Assembly: GCA_029204225.1 (NCBI GenBank)
Contig: CM055108.1
Coordinates: forward strand, 2,882,348 to 2,946,347
Reading direction: 5' to 3'
DNA from: Diphasiastrum complanatum
Taxonomy: Eukaryota > Streptophyta > Lycopodiopsida > Lycopodiales > Lycopodiaceae
DNA: 64,000 nt
The position numbers and the translations under genes were made by a program. The notes below the pieces were generated by a model. The model worked only from the letters and a program-made list of their open reading frames with translations, had not been told where the DNA came from and made no database searches. Positions 36,601-51,268 of this stretch are shown piece by piece. Every line of letters starts with the position of its first letter. The stretch's first letter is position 1.

Positions 36601-39600
36601 CTGCGCCTAACCTGTAGGGCGTAAATTGGTTCTGCATCATTCATTGGTAGCTTATGATCTTGTGTTATTTCTTTGGCTCTTGGTAGGAGATCAAAGGCTC
36701 TTCCTTATCTATTGACATTGATTGAAGTTCATTTAGTATTCTGTGTATGAGATAGGTACTTAATTTACCTATTGTTGTTTGCTTTGCTCTTGATGTAATG
36801 ACAAATCTGTGACTGAGTTTATAGTGCCTAAACATGGACCTCTCCTATTAAATGGTTTCGAAAAAACTCTTCTACAAACATTTGTCTCACCGTGTGGATT
36901 GCCCATTTTTCCTGATAGTCAATGCTTTATTGTTGCAAAGAGAGTTGCCGACTCATCTTTGCATTTTTTTGCTATTCTACCCAGATAAGGGGATTTTATT
37001 AAGATGTCGTCTTTGACGACATCTTATCCTGTCAGGAAATTGTCACATGATGGTTTTGGTTGAAGTCTTTATTGCATCAAAAACAATTGGCAAAATATAT
37101 TATGGAGTAAATGAACAGTAGTCGTAAAAAAATGAGACCTGTACAAATTTAGGTAAGAACTTCTATAATCTAGAGAAACCCGTAGAGAACCATAATGGTC
37201 ACGCCAGACATTAGAACTGCTCTAGGGCTATTTAATTCCTGCTCCCTGTGATTGCAAATTGGCCAAGGAAAGTTGGTCATTGTGGATGATGAATCTAGCC
37301 AATAGCATAACTATAAAAAGTTGAAGGAACTGATTACTTTGGAACTTTTTTTGTGGACTTATTTTATACTTCTGAGATGCTTTCAAAGTTCTTATAGTAT
37401 ATAAAAACGAATGGAGTTACTTCTATGTGATATCTGCTTATTGATGCTGCTTGTATGTATGCGTTTTGCTGCCTTATAATCCTGATGTCTGAAGTTTAAC
37501 AGTCAATTCGCACATTTGCTCATACGAGCCTTTTAACTATCAACCAGTAGAATAGATTTTTTAGAAGAATTAATACAGGAGAATGGAGGCAAATATACTA
37601 GCGTAGAACAAATAAGCCGAGTTCCTATTCTATGATAATCTGCCCTGCATTCATTCATGGTCTTGAAAGCACAACTATGCAAGTGTAAAACCATAACTCT
37701 GAAATTTTATAAAGTAGCATCGGTCTTTGGATAGACTTGGTTCTCTCTTTCAGCTATCAGGGTTTTAAATCAATTTGGTATCTGTAGGGTGGTGAACAGA
37801 GATACCATGTAGCTTGGGAGAGCATCTGTGATATAAGTCGACGGGAATTTGACTTAGTCTACAAACGGTTGAATGTTACTCTTGAAGAGAAGGTTTGGGT
37901 CTTTGTAACCTTTTTGGTGATAGCAGGAGTAAGCCATATTGTGACTTCATTTGCGTTTACCAATTTGAACAAGTGTACCTTAGTATTTTGCGGGGATTGC
38001 ATTCTCGTTGTTGTGTCAATGTCTCCAAAGAATCTGCTCCTAAGATAGTGACGTACTCATGACAGGGTGAAAGTTTTTACAATCCTTACATCCCAGCTGT
38101 ATTGGAGAAGCTCAGCGAGAAAGGACTTATAGAGGAGAGCGATGGAGCAAAAGTTATTCGTATAGAGGGAGTTGAGTATCCTTTAATTGTGGTGAAAAGG
38201 GATGGCGGCTACAATTATGCTAGTACAGATTTGGCTGCATGTTGGTATGTTCTCGTAAGCACAACCTGGATTGCTAAATGTCGATTGTTTGGGTTCAGTG
38301 AATGATATAACTCGGTAGTTGAAAAGAGAATTCGAAGATATAGTTGACGACAAGAATTTTTTTTGGCTTATATTCTCAATAAGTCTATTGAAAATCTTTC
38401 TGTTCTCGTTCAACTTGGCAATAGCCTTGTTTTACAGAGTTTTGTCTGCTGGAACTTGTATTAGTAGCATTATTGTCCTGAGTAGTAGCTTACAGTTTTC
38501 AGTAGGCCACTTGATAGTGTAGATTCACCTATTTAATGCAATGCAAGGGAAGTCTTTGAAGAATGACGAGTTTGGTTGTACATAAAACATGGAGATCATG
38601 CTATCAATGAACCAACCTGTCAAATGAGGGTTGGTTCCTTGTAATCACAAGAATTCGTTCCAAAATGGAACACGTTGCAGAATGTCTTTCTGAACGTGTT
38701 CCAACTCTGTTTCAGAATGTGACTGGTGTTTTTTTTTGGGTATTTTTGCAGATTTCTTAAAAATTAATGAATAAATAGGGATGAGTATGGGCTTAAAAAA
38801 ATCAGATTTAGCCTATAAATAATGCAGTATTTGTTGAAATATGCAAGGCAGGGGGGATTACTCATTGGAAGTGAAGTGTATCAACTACAATCATGTACGA
38901 CAACATATGAAAACTGTGAAAACTGATGGAGGCTAAATTCATATGAATGTCAATTTGCTTCTTCCTTTTTTTTAGGGAATTTCTTTCTTTTATTCTCTCT
39001 TTACAACTTGGAATACATGGGGGTTGTGAGCTTTCACATAAGGCTCCACTGATTCTGCGAGTTAGCCCTTCACTCTTCAGTATCCTTCAGAGCACTTCAG
39101 TTTCATATGACACTTGAGCTTCTCCAAGTGTTTGGCCTTCCAGATCCCCATGACTCTTGGTGGTTGGTGATTGATTATCCATGGATTGAAGAGTCATTGT
39201 ATAGCTATATATATCATAGTCATTACCCATTCATGGTACCATCAGCTATTGCTTATTGATTCATTTAGCTATTGCAATCTTCTCTCTTTGCTTTTAGTCT
39301 AAGTCTAGATTATAGCTTTCTAAAAAGTTATGGGTACAATGAAATTGCAATCACATACGACACCACGCACTTTGAAAACCACTGGCCCAATAAATTTTGA
39401 AATACTCATCAATAGCTTGTAAAGTGAAAGTACAATGGCTAGTAAAATGTAGAGCACTATGGCTCAATATGTCCATTGGCTAGAGCGCATGTGCATTTAA
39501 TGAGTGTAAAACCAGAAAAAAACTAAGAGAGCTCATTAACAAAACGTATAACTGAGCCCTCTCTGGTGCTATTAGAAGGCCCACCTGCGCTTTAGGCCTC

Positions 39601-42600
39601 CCTCAACTCCCGCCGTTGTTAAGTTGCCTGCCATTGGTGGGTGGCTTAGTTTTGTACTAGTTTGGCCATGCATGTGTGCTATTATAGGGGCTGTTTCTAT
39701 CTATAGTAAGTTGTTTTTATTAATCATATGTAGGCGGGTGCACTACTACTAAAATGGGACTTAATTTAGTACATAGAATTACATCTTGGGTCTTTACCCA
39801 AAATAGGTAGTAATAATAGCAATTAGCTTTTTGGACTAGAGAAAGAGAGGCTGATGCCCAACCACAATTATTCCATTTTGTATAGAGCTTTGCTCACTCT
39901 TCCATAATCTAAGCTCTATCAATCTCTTATGCTGATCTTGGTGTGTGAGTTTTAATACGATTAGATGGCTTCTATTTAGAATTTGTTGATCAAATTCTGA
40001 CAAGAACCTCTAGGTTGGCATTCGGATCTCCACCTTGAGGTGGATTTTGCAGGGATCTGGGAGAGACCAAGAGCCTCTGCTGCTGCTACTGCCTCATGGC
40101 CTCTCTCCAAGTTTAGATTTCAAAGCCTGGCCTGGCCCCTAGGCCTATCATGAGGACATTGATTGCTGCTTGCCTCGAAGAAGGCCTCAGTGGTGCCATA
40201 GTGCATGTTAGGCTGGGGGTTAGGCTCGGGCTCGTCGACCTTTGTCTCAACATTTTGGCTGTCATCCAAGAAGCACATCTCCTTTATATTTCATCTTTAT
40301 GCTCTATGAAGGATGGTGGCTCATCATCCAAGCACACAACCTCCTAAAGTGGTGAAGCTACAACATCCTCTGGCAAACTAATGGATATCAACAAGTGATT
40401 AGTAACTTGATATGAACCGAAATTGGCATCGAAAAGTGGAAACAAAAAGCAATGTAGAAGCATACAAAATTATATAGGTAACTGACTGTGAAACCCTAAA
40501 CCCTATGACAAATGAACTTGGAAATAACAAATGAAATAAGACATGAATAGGTAACTGATTGTGAAACCCTAAATCCTATGTCAAATGAACTTGGAAATAA
40601 CAAATGAAATAAGACTTGCCTATCCTTTGAGAGGATTGGCTGTTGAATGGCTTGTGAGCGTTTGGGCATTTCATGAGCCCATTCAGTTAGTTGTCCGACT
40701 AGCTTGAAAGGTTAGTTGACTGGAGGCAGTCATGGTACTTAGCTACATGGCCCCGTGTAGCTGCGGGCGAGCATATGTAGAAGGGTCACGACCCATTTTT
40801 GCATGTATCTTTTTGAAGTGAATATAAGGGGATGTGTGCCCGGGCACTGTATGTCTTGTCAGATCATTATTTGCCTTCATCGTTATTGTTTACACTCATT
40901 TTTCATTATTATTGTTGCTCTTGTGTGGGTTTGTCTAGGTGTGCTGTTCTTGTGCAGGTACTGAATCAACATGGCCCTCCCTGCTCTCTCAATCTAGCAA
41001 TTTGCCCTAGAAAGTATTATCCTTCTAGTGGGTCCATGCGCTATGATTCAGCTATTAATTCCATTTCATTTTTTGGGGCTTGCTTCACTTGATTTGGTAT
41101 AAAGCAGTGGGTAATGTGGAACAACTTGAATGAACATAGGTCAGTGTACTTTTTCTGTTCTCTTGTGTGAGTAATGATTAGGGTTTGCAAGCATGCTTTA
41201 TTGGTCCTCTACTTTGTTTGGTATAATGTAGTGGGTCTTTGTACAACTTGAATCGTATATTGCTTTTTCGATAATGAAAACGTGTTTTTTAGCTTGACAT
41301 AATCTTTAGTCCATAATAAAGTGATTGAAATATGTATTCTTTTCAACACTAGCTTCTAGATTTCTGTGTTTGATGTTATTATGAGTGGAACAAATAAGTA
41401 ACGCTGCCAGAATAGACAAACTAGTTTTTGGATTTTAGCTTTAATAAGTTTTATTTTACAATGAACTCATTTGTTAGTTTTTCATGAATGTTTTGAGTTT
41501 GACTTTAAGTTATCATCTTGATTGTGAAATGTTGCAAAGTGTAGGTACCGCCTGAATGTGGAACGTGCAGAGTGGCTTGTCTATGTGACTGATATTGGAC
41601 AGGCGCAGCATTTTGATATGTGGTTCAAGGTTAATTTTGTAATTCTTGCTCTTGCACTAAGAATCACATAACCTAGTGTACTTTTAGGGTAAATGGTGCT
41701 TATGACTATGAATGTTGATAATCAATCATGATTGAATGGCTATTGGCTATTCTATGCTTGTTTCTAGATGGCTTCTATAGAGGCAACAAAATTATTGGTC
41801 ACATCTTAATATTTTTCTGACGTTATAAGTGAAAGAGTTGTTTTTGATGCAAATCTTGTGGCATTATTTCAAAGTGCCATGTGGATGACAAGTGAAAGCT
41901 GCTGAATCTGGCTACTGCGATAAACCGTTCAGAATAACCAAGGAATGTGCCTCAGTAATCCTGAGTAGCTGCTCACATACATTTGACGAGGCAGCAGATG
42001 AGAAGGTATGGCAACAAGCCATACAATCATCATGAGAAGTCCGCATACATTTGACGAGGCAGCAGATGAGAAGGTATGGCAACAAGCCATGCAACCATCA
42101 TGAGAAGTCCGCTCAAGACCTGTATCCAAAATATGAAGTTGGAGATAATGTGTCACTGCATGAAATTCCGTCTGTCTGGTGGCCGTGTGTGCGTTAAAGT
42201 CCCCTGCCAAAAGTACATATCCCTTGAGAGAAAAGATAGCAATATCCTTGACAAAACTTGAAAAAGGTCCCCACCATAGTCTGCTAATGTCGAGGTTTGA
42301 GGAGCAATATAACATACTGCCAAGAAGATATCTCTAGACAAACCTAAGGAATGCCCAACTAACTGTAACCGTATAAAACGTGCATATGGATCTTGCTTGA
42401 AACCCTTCAATTGTGTGTGAGAGTTTATTGACAAGTAAATCCCTGGCCTGCTCTAGCAGTTTTCTAGCATTTGGAATGCCTCTCACTCTAACATTAAGAG
42501 CTTTTTTGGCTCTTTTTTCTTGCTCCGAAAACATGCTTTCTAGTGGTAGGCAAATCTACCATACCATTATCTTTCTTGAACAATGCTACCCATGTTTTCG

Positions 42601-42799
42601 TCTCTTCTACTTGTTTCTCGAGGTTGGAAATCTTGCTAGAAGTTTCTGCAAGATCCGTAGTAGATGATGGTATGGATTTTGGTAGTTGCTGATCTCATCC
42701 CGCAACTTTTGGACCTCCAATTAAGCGTTGCATTTTCACCTTGCACTTTTGAAAATAGTGCATACAAGTGCCCTACATGATAGTTGAGGGTGTAAGGGC

Positions 42800-42865
<66 letters not shown>

Positions 42866-44039
42866 GAAGAAGAAGAAGAAGAACATTCATTAACGTCTTT
42901 TCTGTACTTTCGTCCTTGTCGGAATGTCTGCCTCATTATTTTATCAGCCACCTCGCTCCCGCTTCTGGAAAAAGCTAGTGATAAGGTGCTGACTACGATC
43001 TGTAGTATCCTCCGGAGGAATTAGAGAAGCTCTAAGTATAAGCATCTCTTGTAATAAAAGTCCAACACATCTGGGACCCTAATACTTCAGGAAGGTGTTG
43101 AGTGTGAGGGGAGTGTCTCGATATAAGCAGTGATAGCGGCCTCGTATCTCATAGTAGGTAGGGCAAGAATATAAAATGAAACTCATCCTCCACCACTCTC
43201 AATGAACATAGCTGTCAAACCCGCTGTGCTCTCAACATGCTTGTATATCTGCCTGAGGTCTAATAGGGAGCCCCAGGTTGTCTCTGCGTAAGATATGTGT
43301 ACCATAGAAGGTAAGCTTGACCCTACCAGGGTCCGGTCGATCCCATACTATGTGACAATAACCACGATGGAGCTGCTGTCGAATATATGCGTGAGTCCCC
43401 TGCAAAAGGTCCATCATCGAAAAGCCCCATGACTCAAAGAGAGTAGTCACATCGCCATACCATGAAGATCTAGCATGTTGCCAAGCTATATCACTGGAAG
43501 ATGAGAGCTGTAGCCACGTATCTATGAGGGTCCATGGTCTCGAGCCTGTGCAAAAAGGTAACAATCTGAAACATAGCCGCAACAACCATCGGAAGTGAGG
43601 CGAACTCTGCCAAAAGAATCTCGTGAGGAACTGAAGGTTTCGCGCGGATCCTCATCCCTAGCATGGTGCAGGCGTGTAATGTCTCTCCAAGTACTCGGAG
43701 ATCAGCCGAGGCACCAAACCTTAGCTAAATACATAGCCACTGGTAAAACCACAATAGAGAAGAGGTGGTCTCTAGAAGTAGGATCCTGAATATAGTAGCA
43801 ATGGGTGCCTGGCTTCTGGTCTGTATATGGATACCACCTTGAAATGGCCAGATCTGGATTGTTGATGCTTCCAAATCAGAATGCTAGTCTGCCATTTACT
43901 GAGAGTGAGACAGGTGGTGCGCGACCAGCTCCTAAAAAACTTGCTCAAATGCACAGAACCGCCCTCTGAAAAAGGGGCGGTTGTCTGTAGAGATCAGATC
44001 CGTGAGGTAGAGCTATTATCAGATCCGCGAGAGACAAAG

Positions 44040-44117
<78 letters not shown>

Positions 44118-44284
44118 AGAATTATATTAATGTCTGTCAAGTGACAGAGGGCACATAAGACAAGTAGAAAGTACATCAAAAAAGGAGCATTGTCCACGTA
44201 GGACTTATTCCTAAAAGCTAAACCAGCACTAGAAAATAGAGAGAAAAACAAAGCTTAACCTCCAGCTCTGTCGAGGGTACAATA

Positions 44285-44367
<83 letters not shown>

Positions 44368-47300
44368 AAGAAAGCTTTATTAATGTCTTTTCCATGCCAA
44401 AAGGCATATAAGACTAATGAAGTATATGTCATGTATGTGGTAACCATGGGAGCGTATAAAAACGTCTCCAAATTGTAATAAAGAAAACATCTAGTGCAAA
44501 CTAAAATAAACACGTATGCAAGAGCGCGCATAATAATCATATGTATCTAGGGTAAGATGTCAAGGCTGTGCTGCTGCTGCTGTGCTGATGCTGTAAACAG
44601 ATGTAATGCGAGCCACAAAATGGGAAAGCACTGGAGCCTGCCGGCGGCGTCTGTGAGCATGAGCATGTGCATGTGTAATAGTAGTACGCCTCTGCGTAGA
44701 ATGTCTAGTAATCCTGGTGGTAACATGATGGGTGGGAGGTACACTGTCTCTGATCTCTATGAGCATGAGAGCGGCCATCATCCTCGTCGTCGTCATCATC
44801 ATAATCCTCATCCTCAGGTACTAAATCACGCGATCTCCGTCTAGTAAAGAACGAAGTAATCAATGGTTGTGAGGTAAAATGCTGGGGTGTCTCGTATAAA
44901 TCTCTCCGTAGTCGTCAGAGCAACGCACCGTGGGTCCTCATAAGCTATGAGAGAGCGTAGAGTGGTAGGCATCTCTCGGAACAGGCAATGATATCGCCCT
45001 CTGATCTCATAATATTCAGGGCACCTAAATATAAAGTGCTCCTCAGACTCCACCTCACCTAGAGAGCAGAACTGGCAAATCCGCTCCTCTCTGGGAATAA
45101 CGTGGAACCTCCCAGTATCAATAGCTAGTTGATGAGAGGACACCCTGAGCTGCCCCAATGTGAATCTGAGGCAATGTGACAGTCCCGAGTCCAAGTAGCA
45201 CGGCATGATCGGGGTCCCTGATGCATCTAGCTCCAAGAAATGAGTCCGATAGAAAGCTAGCTTAACCCCTAACTGGTTACGCCAAGTCCGCTCTAGATAT
45301 ACTGATGTGTGCCTGAGGGGAGCTCTGTGATGGAGATGCCAAATTATACAAGTAGGAGGTGAGAGGCCTGAGAGAACCATGATAGCCTGTAGCCCTGATC
45401 GTGAAGACGCTGTGAGGAGGATAGTGCAACTTGTATGTATCGCCTGTCTATCTCTGGTAACGCCTGTATCCTTTGTATATAGGTGATAAGCTGAAGAACT
45501 GCCTCGATCTGTATAGGTGGAATTGCAAACTCGGCCAGGAGAATCCCATGTGGAACAGAAGGCTTCGCTCGAATCAACCGAGCTAGCATGGTGGTCTGTA
45601 GTTGTGAGAGACTGGCCCAGTGTGAAGAAGGGAGACCTACACACCATGTCTCTGCTGCATATCGAAGAGGTGACACTTACTGCGAGCATCCTGGATGGAC
45701 TTTCGGAAGCAAAATCGCTCTAGCTGAACAAGGGAGGCATGTCCTTTACCTAGTCGAGTGGTAGCGGCCTGTCTCATGCTAAAAGTAGGACCTGAGAAAA
45801 GGACCCCTAAGTATGTGTAGGAAGGGACCACCTCTAGAATCTGCCCACCGAGAGAGAGAGGAAGAAAGAAAGAAAGAAAGCTTTATTAATGTCTTTTCCA
45901 TGCCAAAAGGCATATAAGACTAGTAAATGTACATGCCAAGTATGTGGTAACCATAGGAGCGTATGAAACGTCTCCAAAACAGTAACAAAAGTAGCAATCT
46001 AGAGCTAAAGCTATAAACTGAAATAGATGTGATGCTATTAGAAACATGTGGGAGCATGTATACTGCTAACAGTCATGAGTGAGATATGACGCTATCATCT
46101 AGTCCTGTCCTGCTGGTGCTGATGATATAGAAGGATGTAATACGGCTTGAAAAGGGCCACTGGTGGTCTCTGATGTCGTCTGAGAGGATGAAGAGGTCTC
46201 CTCGTGATAGGTCGAGTAGCTCGTGCTGCAACATGGGTATGTGTGGGACGCTGTCTCTGGTCTCTGTGGGCAAGTAGGTCATCATCATCATCGTCACCGT
46301 CATCAAAACGTCCTCTCCTCCTGGAGAAGAAAGAAGTGATCTGAGGCTGAGAAACCTGACTCGGCTGGGCTGTCTGATACAAATCCTGTCGTAGTATAAA
46401 CATCTCTCGTATCATGAGTGCCGCGCATCGGGAATCCTCATAAGCTATGAGCGATCGTAAGGTGACAGGTGTGTCTCGGAACAAACAGTGGTATCTCCCT
46501 CTGATCTCGTAATATACCGGGCACCTAAAGATAAAGTGCTCCTCTGACTCCACCTCCTCTAAAGAGCATAACTGGCAAATCCGCTCCTCTCTCGGGGTAC
46601 CCTGGAATCTACCAGTCTCAATAGCCAACTGAGGTGATGATACACGGAGCTGTCCCAATGTAAATCTGAGGCAATGTGATAGTCTCGAGTCCAAATAATG
46701 CGGTAAGACTGGGACCCCTGCTATGTCAAGCTCAATAAAATGAGTCCAGTAGTAGCCGGGTTTCACCCCAAGCTGTCGCCCCCAAGTACGGTCGAGATAG
46801 GCCCGATATAAAATGCGCCTGATATACTGATGAGTACCTGAGGGGAGCTCTGTAATGGAGATACCAAATGACTCAAGGAGGAAATGGGATGCCTGAGAGA
46901 ACCACGATAGTCGATAGCCCTGGTCATGAAGAAAGTGTGAGGAGACAAGTGTTGTCTGTGTATATCTCATATCCTCATCGGGCAGAGCCTGGATTCTCTG
47001 AATGTATGTGATAAGCTAGAACGCGGCATATATCTGAATGGGTGGAACGACAAACTCTGCAAGAAGGATCTCATGTGGAACCGAGGGCTTCGCCCGAATC
47101 ATACGGGCTAACATGGTGGTCTGCAATCGTGAAATGCTGGCCCAATGTGATGAAGGGAGGCCGCTGCACCATGTCTCTGCTGCATATAAGACTGTGGGGG
47201 TGACAATAGTAGCAAAGAGTCTACACTTACTTGGAACATCTCGGATGAGCTTCCTGAAACAGAACCGCTCAAGCTGAACAAGAGAGGAATGCCCCTTCCC

Positions 47301-50300
47301 AAGTCATGTGGTGGCAGCTTGCCGCATGCTGAAGGTAGGACCAGAGAAGAGTATCCCCAAATAGGTATAAGAGGAAACTACCTCTAAGGCCTATCCATCT
47401 AGGATGAGCTCCTGGCGCTGCATGAAGGCTCGAGAAGTGTCGAAGACCATAACCTTGGTCTTCGCAGTGTTCACCCCCAACCCCCATCTGGTACAAAATC
47501 CCTATAAACAATCCAGCTGCCTCTGCAAACCCTCTCTGGTCGGGGATACTAGTACTACATCATCCACAAAAAGGAGAATAGCAATCAGAATGGTGCCAAG
47601 TCTACAGCCACCCCCGCCACACTGTGAGATGACTCGCTCTAACTCATCAATATACAATCCAAAGAGAACCGGTGAAAGAGAGCACCCCTGTTTCACCCCA
47701 ATGGTGCTCCAAATGTGATCAGATAAGCCATTGCTATGTCGGAAACATCCCACGACCTTCTCATAAAGAGCCATCACTGGTAAAACGATATCTGTGGAGA
47801 AACCAAGGTCACGAAGTCTCTGAATGAGCAAGGAGCGTGGTACAGAATCGAAGGCCTTCCTGAAATCTACAAAATAGCAGTAAACCCTCTCTTTCCTGTA
47901 CTTAGCTTCCTCGATCAAGGCTCGAAGTGTAAAAATATGGTCAGTGGTAGAATAATGAGATCGGAAACCTGCCTGTCCCAATGCATGTAATCTCCGAGCT
48001 TCCGCCTTTGAACTCACTGCAGACTGGAGTATGGTACCATAGAGCTTCGTGAGAACATGTCCGATCATGATGGTGCGGTAATTACCAGGGATCATGGGAT
48101 CACCATTTTTATGAATAGGGTGGATGATGTTGGTGCACCAAGATGAGGGGAAACCAGAGACAACGGCGGAATTGAGGAGAGTGGCTAGTGTGGGAGCAAG
48201 GAGGTCGGAAGCATGGGTTAGGAGTTCAGATTCAAGGTCTTTGATTCTCTTGATGGCCGTAAGTACCATGTTAGATGTGAAGAAGGTGAACTCAGAGGGG
48301 CGTGGGGAGATAGAGATGGGTGCGTCAGTGGGTATGGTATATAGTTTGGTAGCGTATTCGGTCCATATGCGAAGGTCATCTAGGAGGGGTGGTGGAGCAC
48401 GAGGGATAAACTCACGCCAAAAGGCGCCTGAAGAGGAACTGAAGAGAAGATCAACAAGACGCGTTCCTTCGGAGTCATCATATATACGCTTTTTTCGGCG
48501 GAGTGTGCGACGGTAAGAGCGCCTGGCGTAGTGGAGGAGATGAGGATCGTGAGTGCGGGCATGGGTGACAAGCTGACGAAGAGAGCGACATTCAGCATCA
48601 TACCATGGGGGGTGTGGGGGTCGTATCGATGAGGAACGGGTGCCTCTGCTTTTATGGGGTTTAGATGGAAAAGCAAGGGAAGCAGCGGTATGAAGAGAAG
48701 TGCTAAGAAAGGCAGCTTGAGTCTCCACTGTACTATCGCGAGGGAAGGAATGGAGCAATGAGGTTAGGAACTCCTGGTAAACTGGTGTAAAGAGAGAACT
48801 GAATGTATATTTGGGTGCCCGTGTAAGCAGGGGGTGTGAGGATGGCTGGGGAGGTGGGAGGCGGCCGATAGCGAAGGAGAGAAAGGAATGATCAGAGAGA
48901 GTGGTGGGAGATACATGAAAATCAGATATGAGAGGTATGGAAGATGGTGATCCCATGAGATAATCCACAACACTATGTCCACCACTGTGAGGGTGACAAG
49001 TATAACTGCCAGATTTTGGCCAACAAGTTAGGCCATTGTAAATGGCTAACTCATGGGCCTCTCCAAACTGCAATAAATGCTCACCGTAAGGGGTAGTAGG
49101 TCCCAAGCTGTCCTCTGAAATCCTGGTAACTCCCATATCATCGCTGTCAAGGGCATGAACGCGGAGCTGGTCGGTGATGTCATAGAACTCTGACTTTGGT
49201 GAAGAGGTTCGGGCATTAAAATCTCCAGTGAGGAGAATATGCCCCCGCTCTGCGAATCTGATAATATCAGGCGATAAATCAAGGTAGGGTGAACCTGTGC
49301 CCTCAGCAAAGGACAAAGACTCTGGAGGAAAATAACAGGCCGCCACAAAGAGGTCCCTGTCCAACCCAATATCCTGCCCAGTAATATGAATCCATATATA
49401 CCGTGCATGCTCGTCGTGTCTGATGAACTCAATGCTCGGATGAAGAGACTCTCTGTATAAACATGCAACACCTCCGGATCCACGACCGCTAGCTGATCTA
49501 GTCTCAAGTCTGTACACGGAATCCCATCTGTATCCTGGAAAAATAGGTAATCCTCTCTCCTGACTCTCATGAGTCTCCATACAGAGCAGCAAATCCCTGT
49601 CAGTGATGAAATCGATCAAGTCGCCAGCAATGGAGGATGAGTGTAAACCATCACAGTTCCATACTCCAATCCGGAGATGGTGTGGGTGGGGCCCCGGGGC
49701 ACTCCCAAACCCGGGGACCCCAAATCCCTAGCAATGGGAGCTGCTAGGTGCGCTGTCAAGAAAACGCACTCTTCCATCTCGGTAAATGACTCGTCTGCCA
49801 GACTCACGGGCTGCCTGAAAGGCCTTACGCCTCTCCTCTACTTGGATATATGTGAGGTCGTCGTCCATGTAGATAGTGGTACCACGTAGCTTAGCTCTGC
49901 ACCGCAAAGCATCTCGACGGCTCTCGAGGGAGGTGAAACGAAGAATGAGTGTGGCTGCATCTCTAGTGGTCCTCCATGCGGTGTCTAACCCCTCTGTCCT
50001 GTGTCCGAGAGTGATTTTGAGAAAGCGTTTAGCTTCAGCCAATGCATCCTGTGTATCTAGAACTCCACGAACTCTAATATTGTGGGATTTTTGGTCTCGA
50101 GATTTCTCTTCCGAGATGGTGGCTGAGATAACTGAGGAGATGGGAGCGCTGGGTTTGGTGCCCTTTTTCAAAACTGATGCCCAGGAAAGGGCCTCTTCGT
50201 GTTGCTTCTCAATCTTGGTTTCTAGCTCCCGTAGCATGTTGGTGGTGGATTCCGAAGCTGCGGCCTGTTTGATTCCGATGGATTGTTCGAGTGAGGCAAC

Positions 50301-51178
50301 CTTGGACTCCAATAGCTTCTTCTCGTTAACCAAAGAAGTAACCGTTCCTTTCAGCTGTGAAATTTCATACCGCAAAAATTGGAAATCTGCCTTGAATTGA
50401 TCAATCTGCCAAGATGAAAAAAGTTCAATTGATTTAGAAGGCGTAGACGGAATATTGGCTGTAGATTGTGGTGTCGTGAAGGAGGAAGAGTGAGCAATGA
50501 TAGGTGTGGGAAGAATAGGGTCAGAAGACAGAAGAGGAGTTGAATCAGGGGAGCAGCCATCAGAGAGGGGGGTGAGAGTTGTAGTAGGAGAGGGAGATGG
50601 GTCATCAAGGGGGTGAGGTGAAGTGGCAACGAGGGGGGGGGCTGGAATGACAATGAGGTGAGGTGAGAGATCAGCGAGGGGGTGAAGTGAGGGGGGTGAC
50701 AAGGAGGGGTCAGCGAGGAGGATGGGTGAGGGGGTGGCAGCTAGGAGATCAGGGAGGTCAGCGAGGGGGGGGGGATGGAGTAGCGAGGGGGGAAGGGGAA
50801 GGAACAGCGAGGGGGTTAGGGGAGGTAGCAGCGAGGGAAGGGGCAACGAGGGGGCAAGAAGGAGCAGCGAGGGAAGGGGCAACGAGGGGGCAAGAAGGAG
50901 CATCGAGGGAAGGGGCAGCGAGGGAAGGAGCAGCAGCGAGGGAAGGGGAAGGAGCAGCGAGGGGGTTAGGGGAAGCGGCAGCGAGGGGAGGTGAGTGGTG
51001 AGCGAGGGAGGTGAGTGAGGAGGTGGCTGGGGATCGTGTTGATCTACGAGCAGGGGCGCGAGGAGGAGCTGCCATCGAGTGAGAGAGAGAGGATCAGGTA
51101 CGGATCAGGGCGGACGGACAGGGCCAGGACAGGTATGGATCAGGGCCAGGACAGGAGCGGATCAGGGTGCGCCATCAC

Positions 51179-51268
<90 letters not shown>

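Larger units (their letters stand above)
38245..41544 (+). other. ArgRS intron 8, little recognisable content
   Basis: 3.3-kb intron with a hairpin (38,667-38,702) and a 73-bp duplication (40,476-40,620). No transposon protein was seen; an open frame at 40,832-41,092 has no known motif. Confidence 0.5.
45881..51179 (-). mobile_element. Near full-length LINE copy B (5.3 kb)
   Basis: Best-preserved member. On the - strand: about 105-bp 5' UTR, ORF1 (start about 51,075), ORF2 with apurinic-type endonuclease, RT and C-terminal Cys-His knuckle, then a 3' UTR ending in the hairpin (45,900-45,913), AATAAA and a TC-rich tail. Frame breaks: a C10 run in ORF1 (about 50,766), a shift near 47,500 in ORF2 and a few stops in 47,300-47,000. 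It lies antisense to ArgRS. The RT signature [20 protein letters not shown] differs from the GCPLSP of common plant L1s, so the clade is uncertain. Confidence 0.9.

Noticed and set aside
50663-51001. Gly/Glu/Arg-rich + strand open frames
   Set aside because: Antisense shadows of the Pro/Leu/Ser-rich LINE ORF1.
42802-51264. GA tracts as ordinary independent microsatellites
   Set aside because: Each abuts the same LINE 3' terminus in the same orientation, so they are better read as LINE tails.
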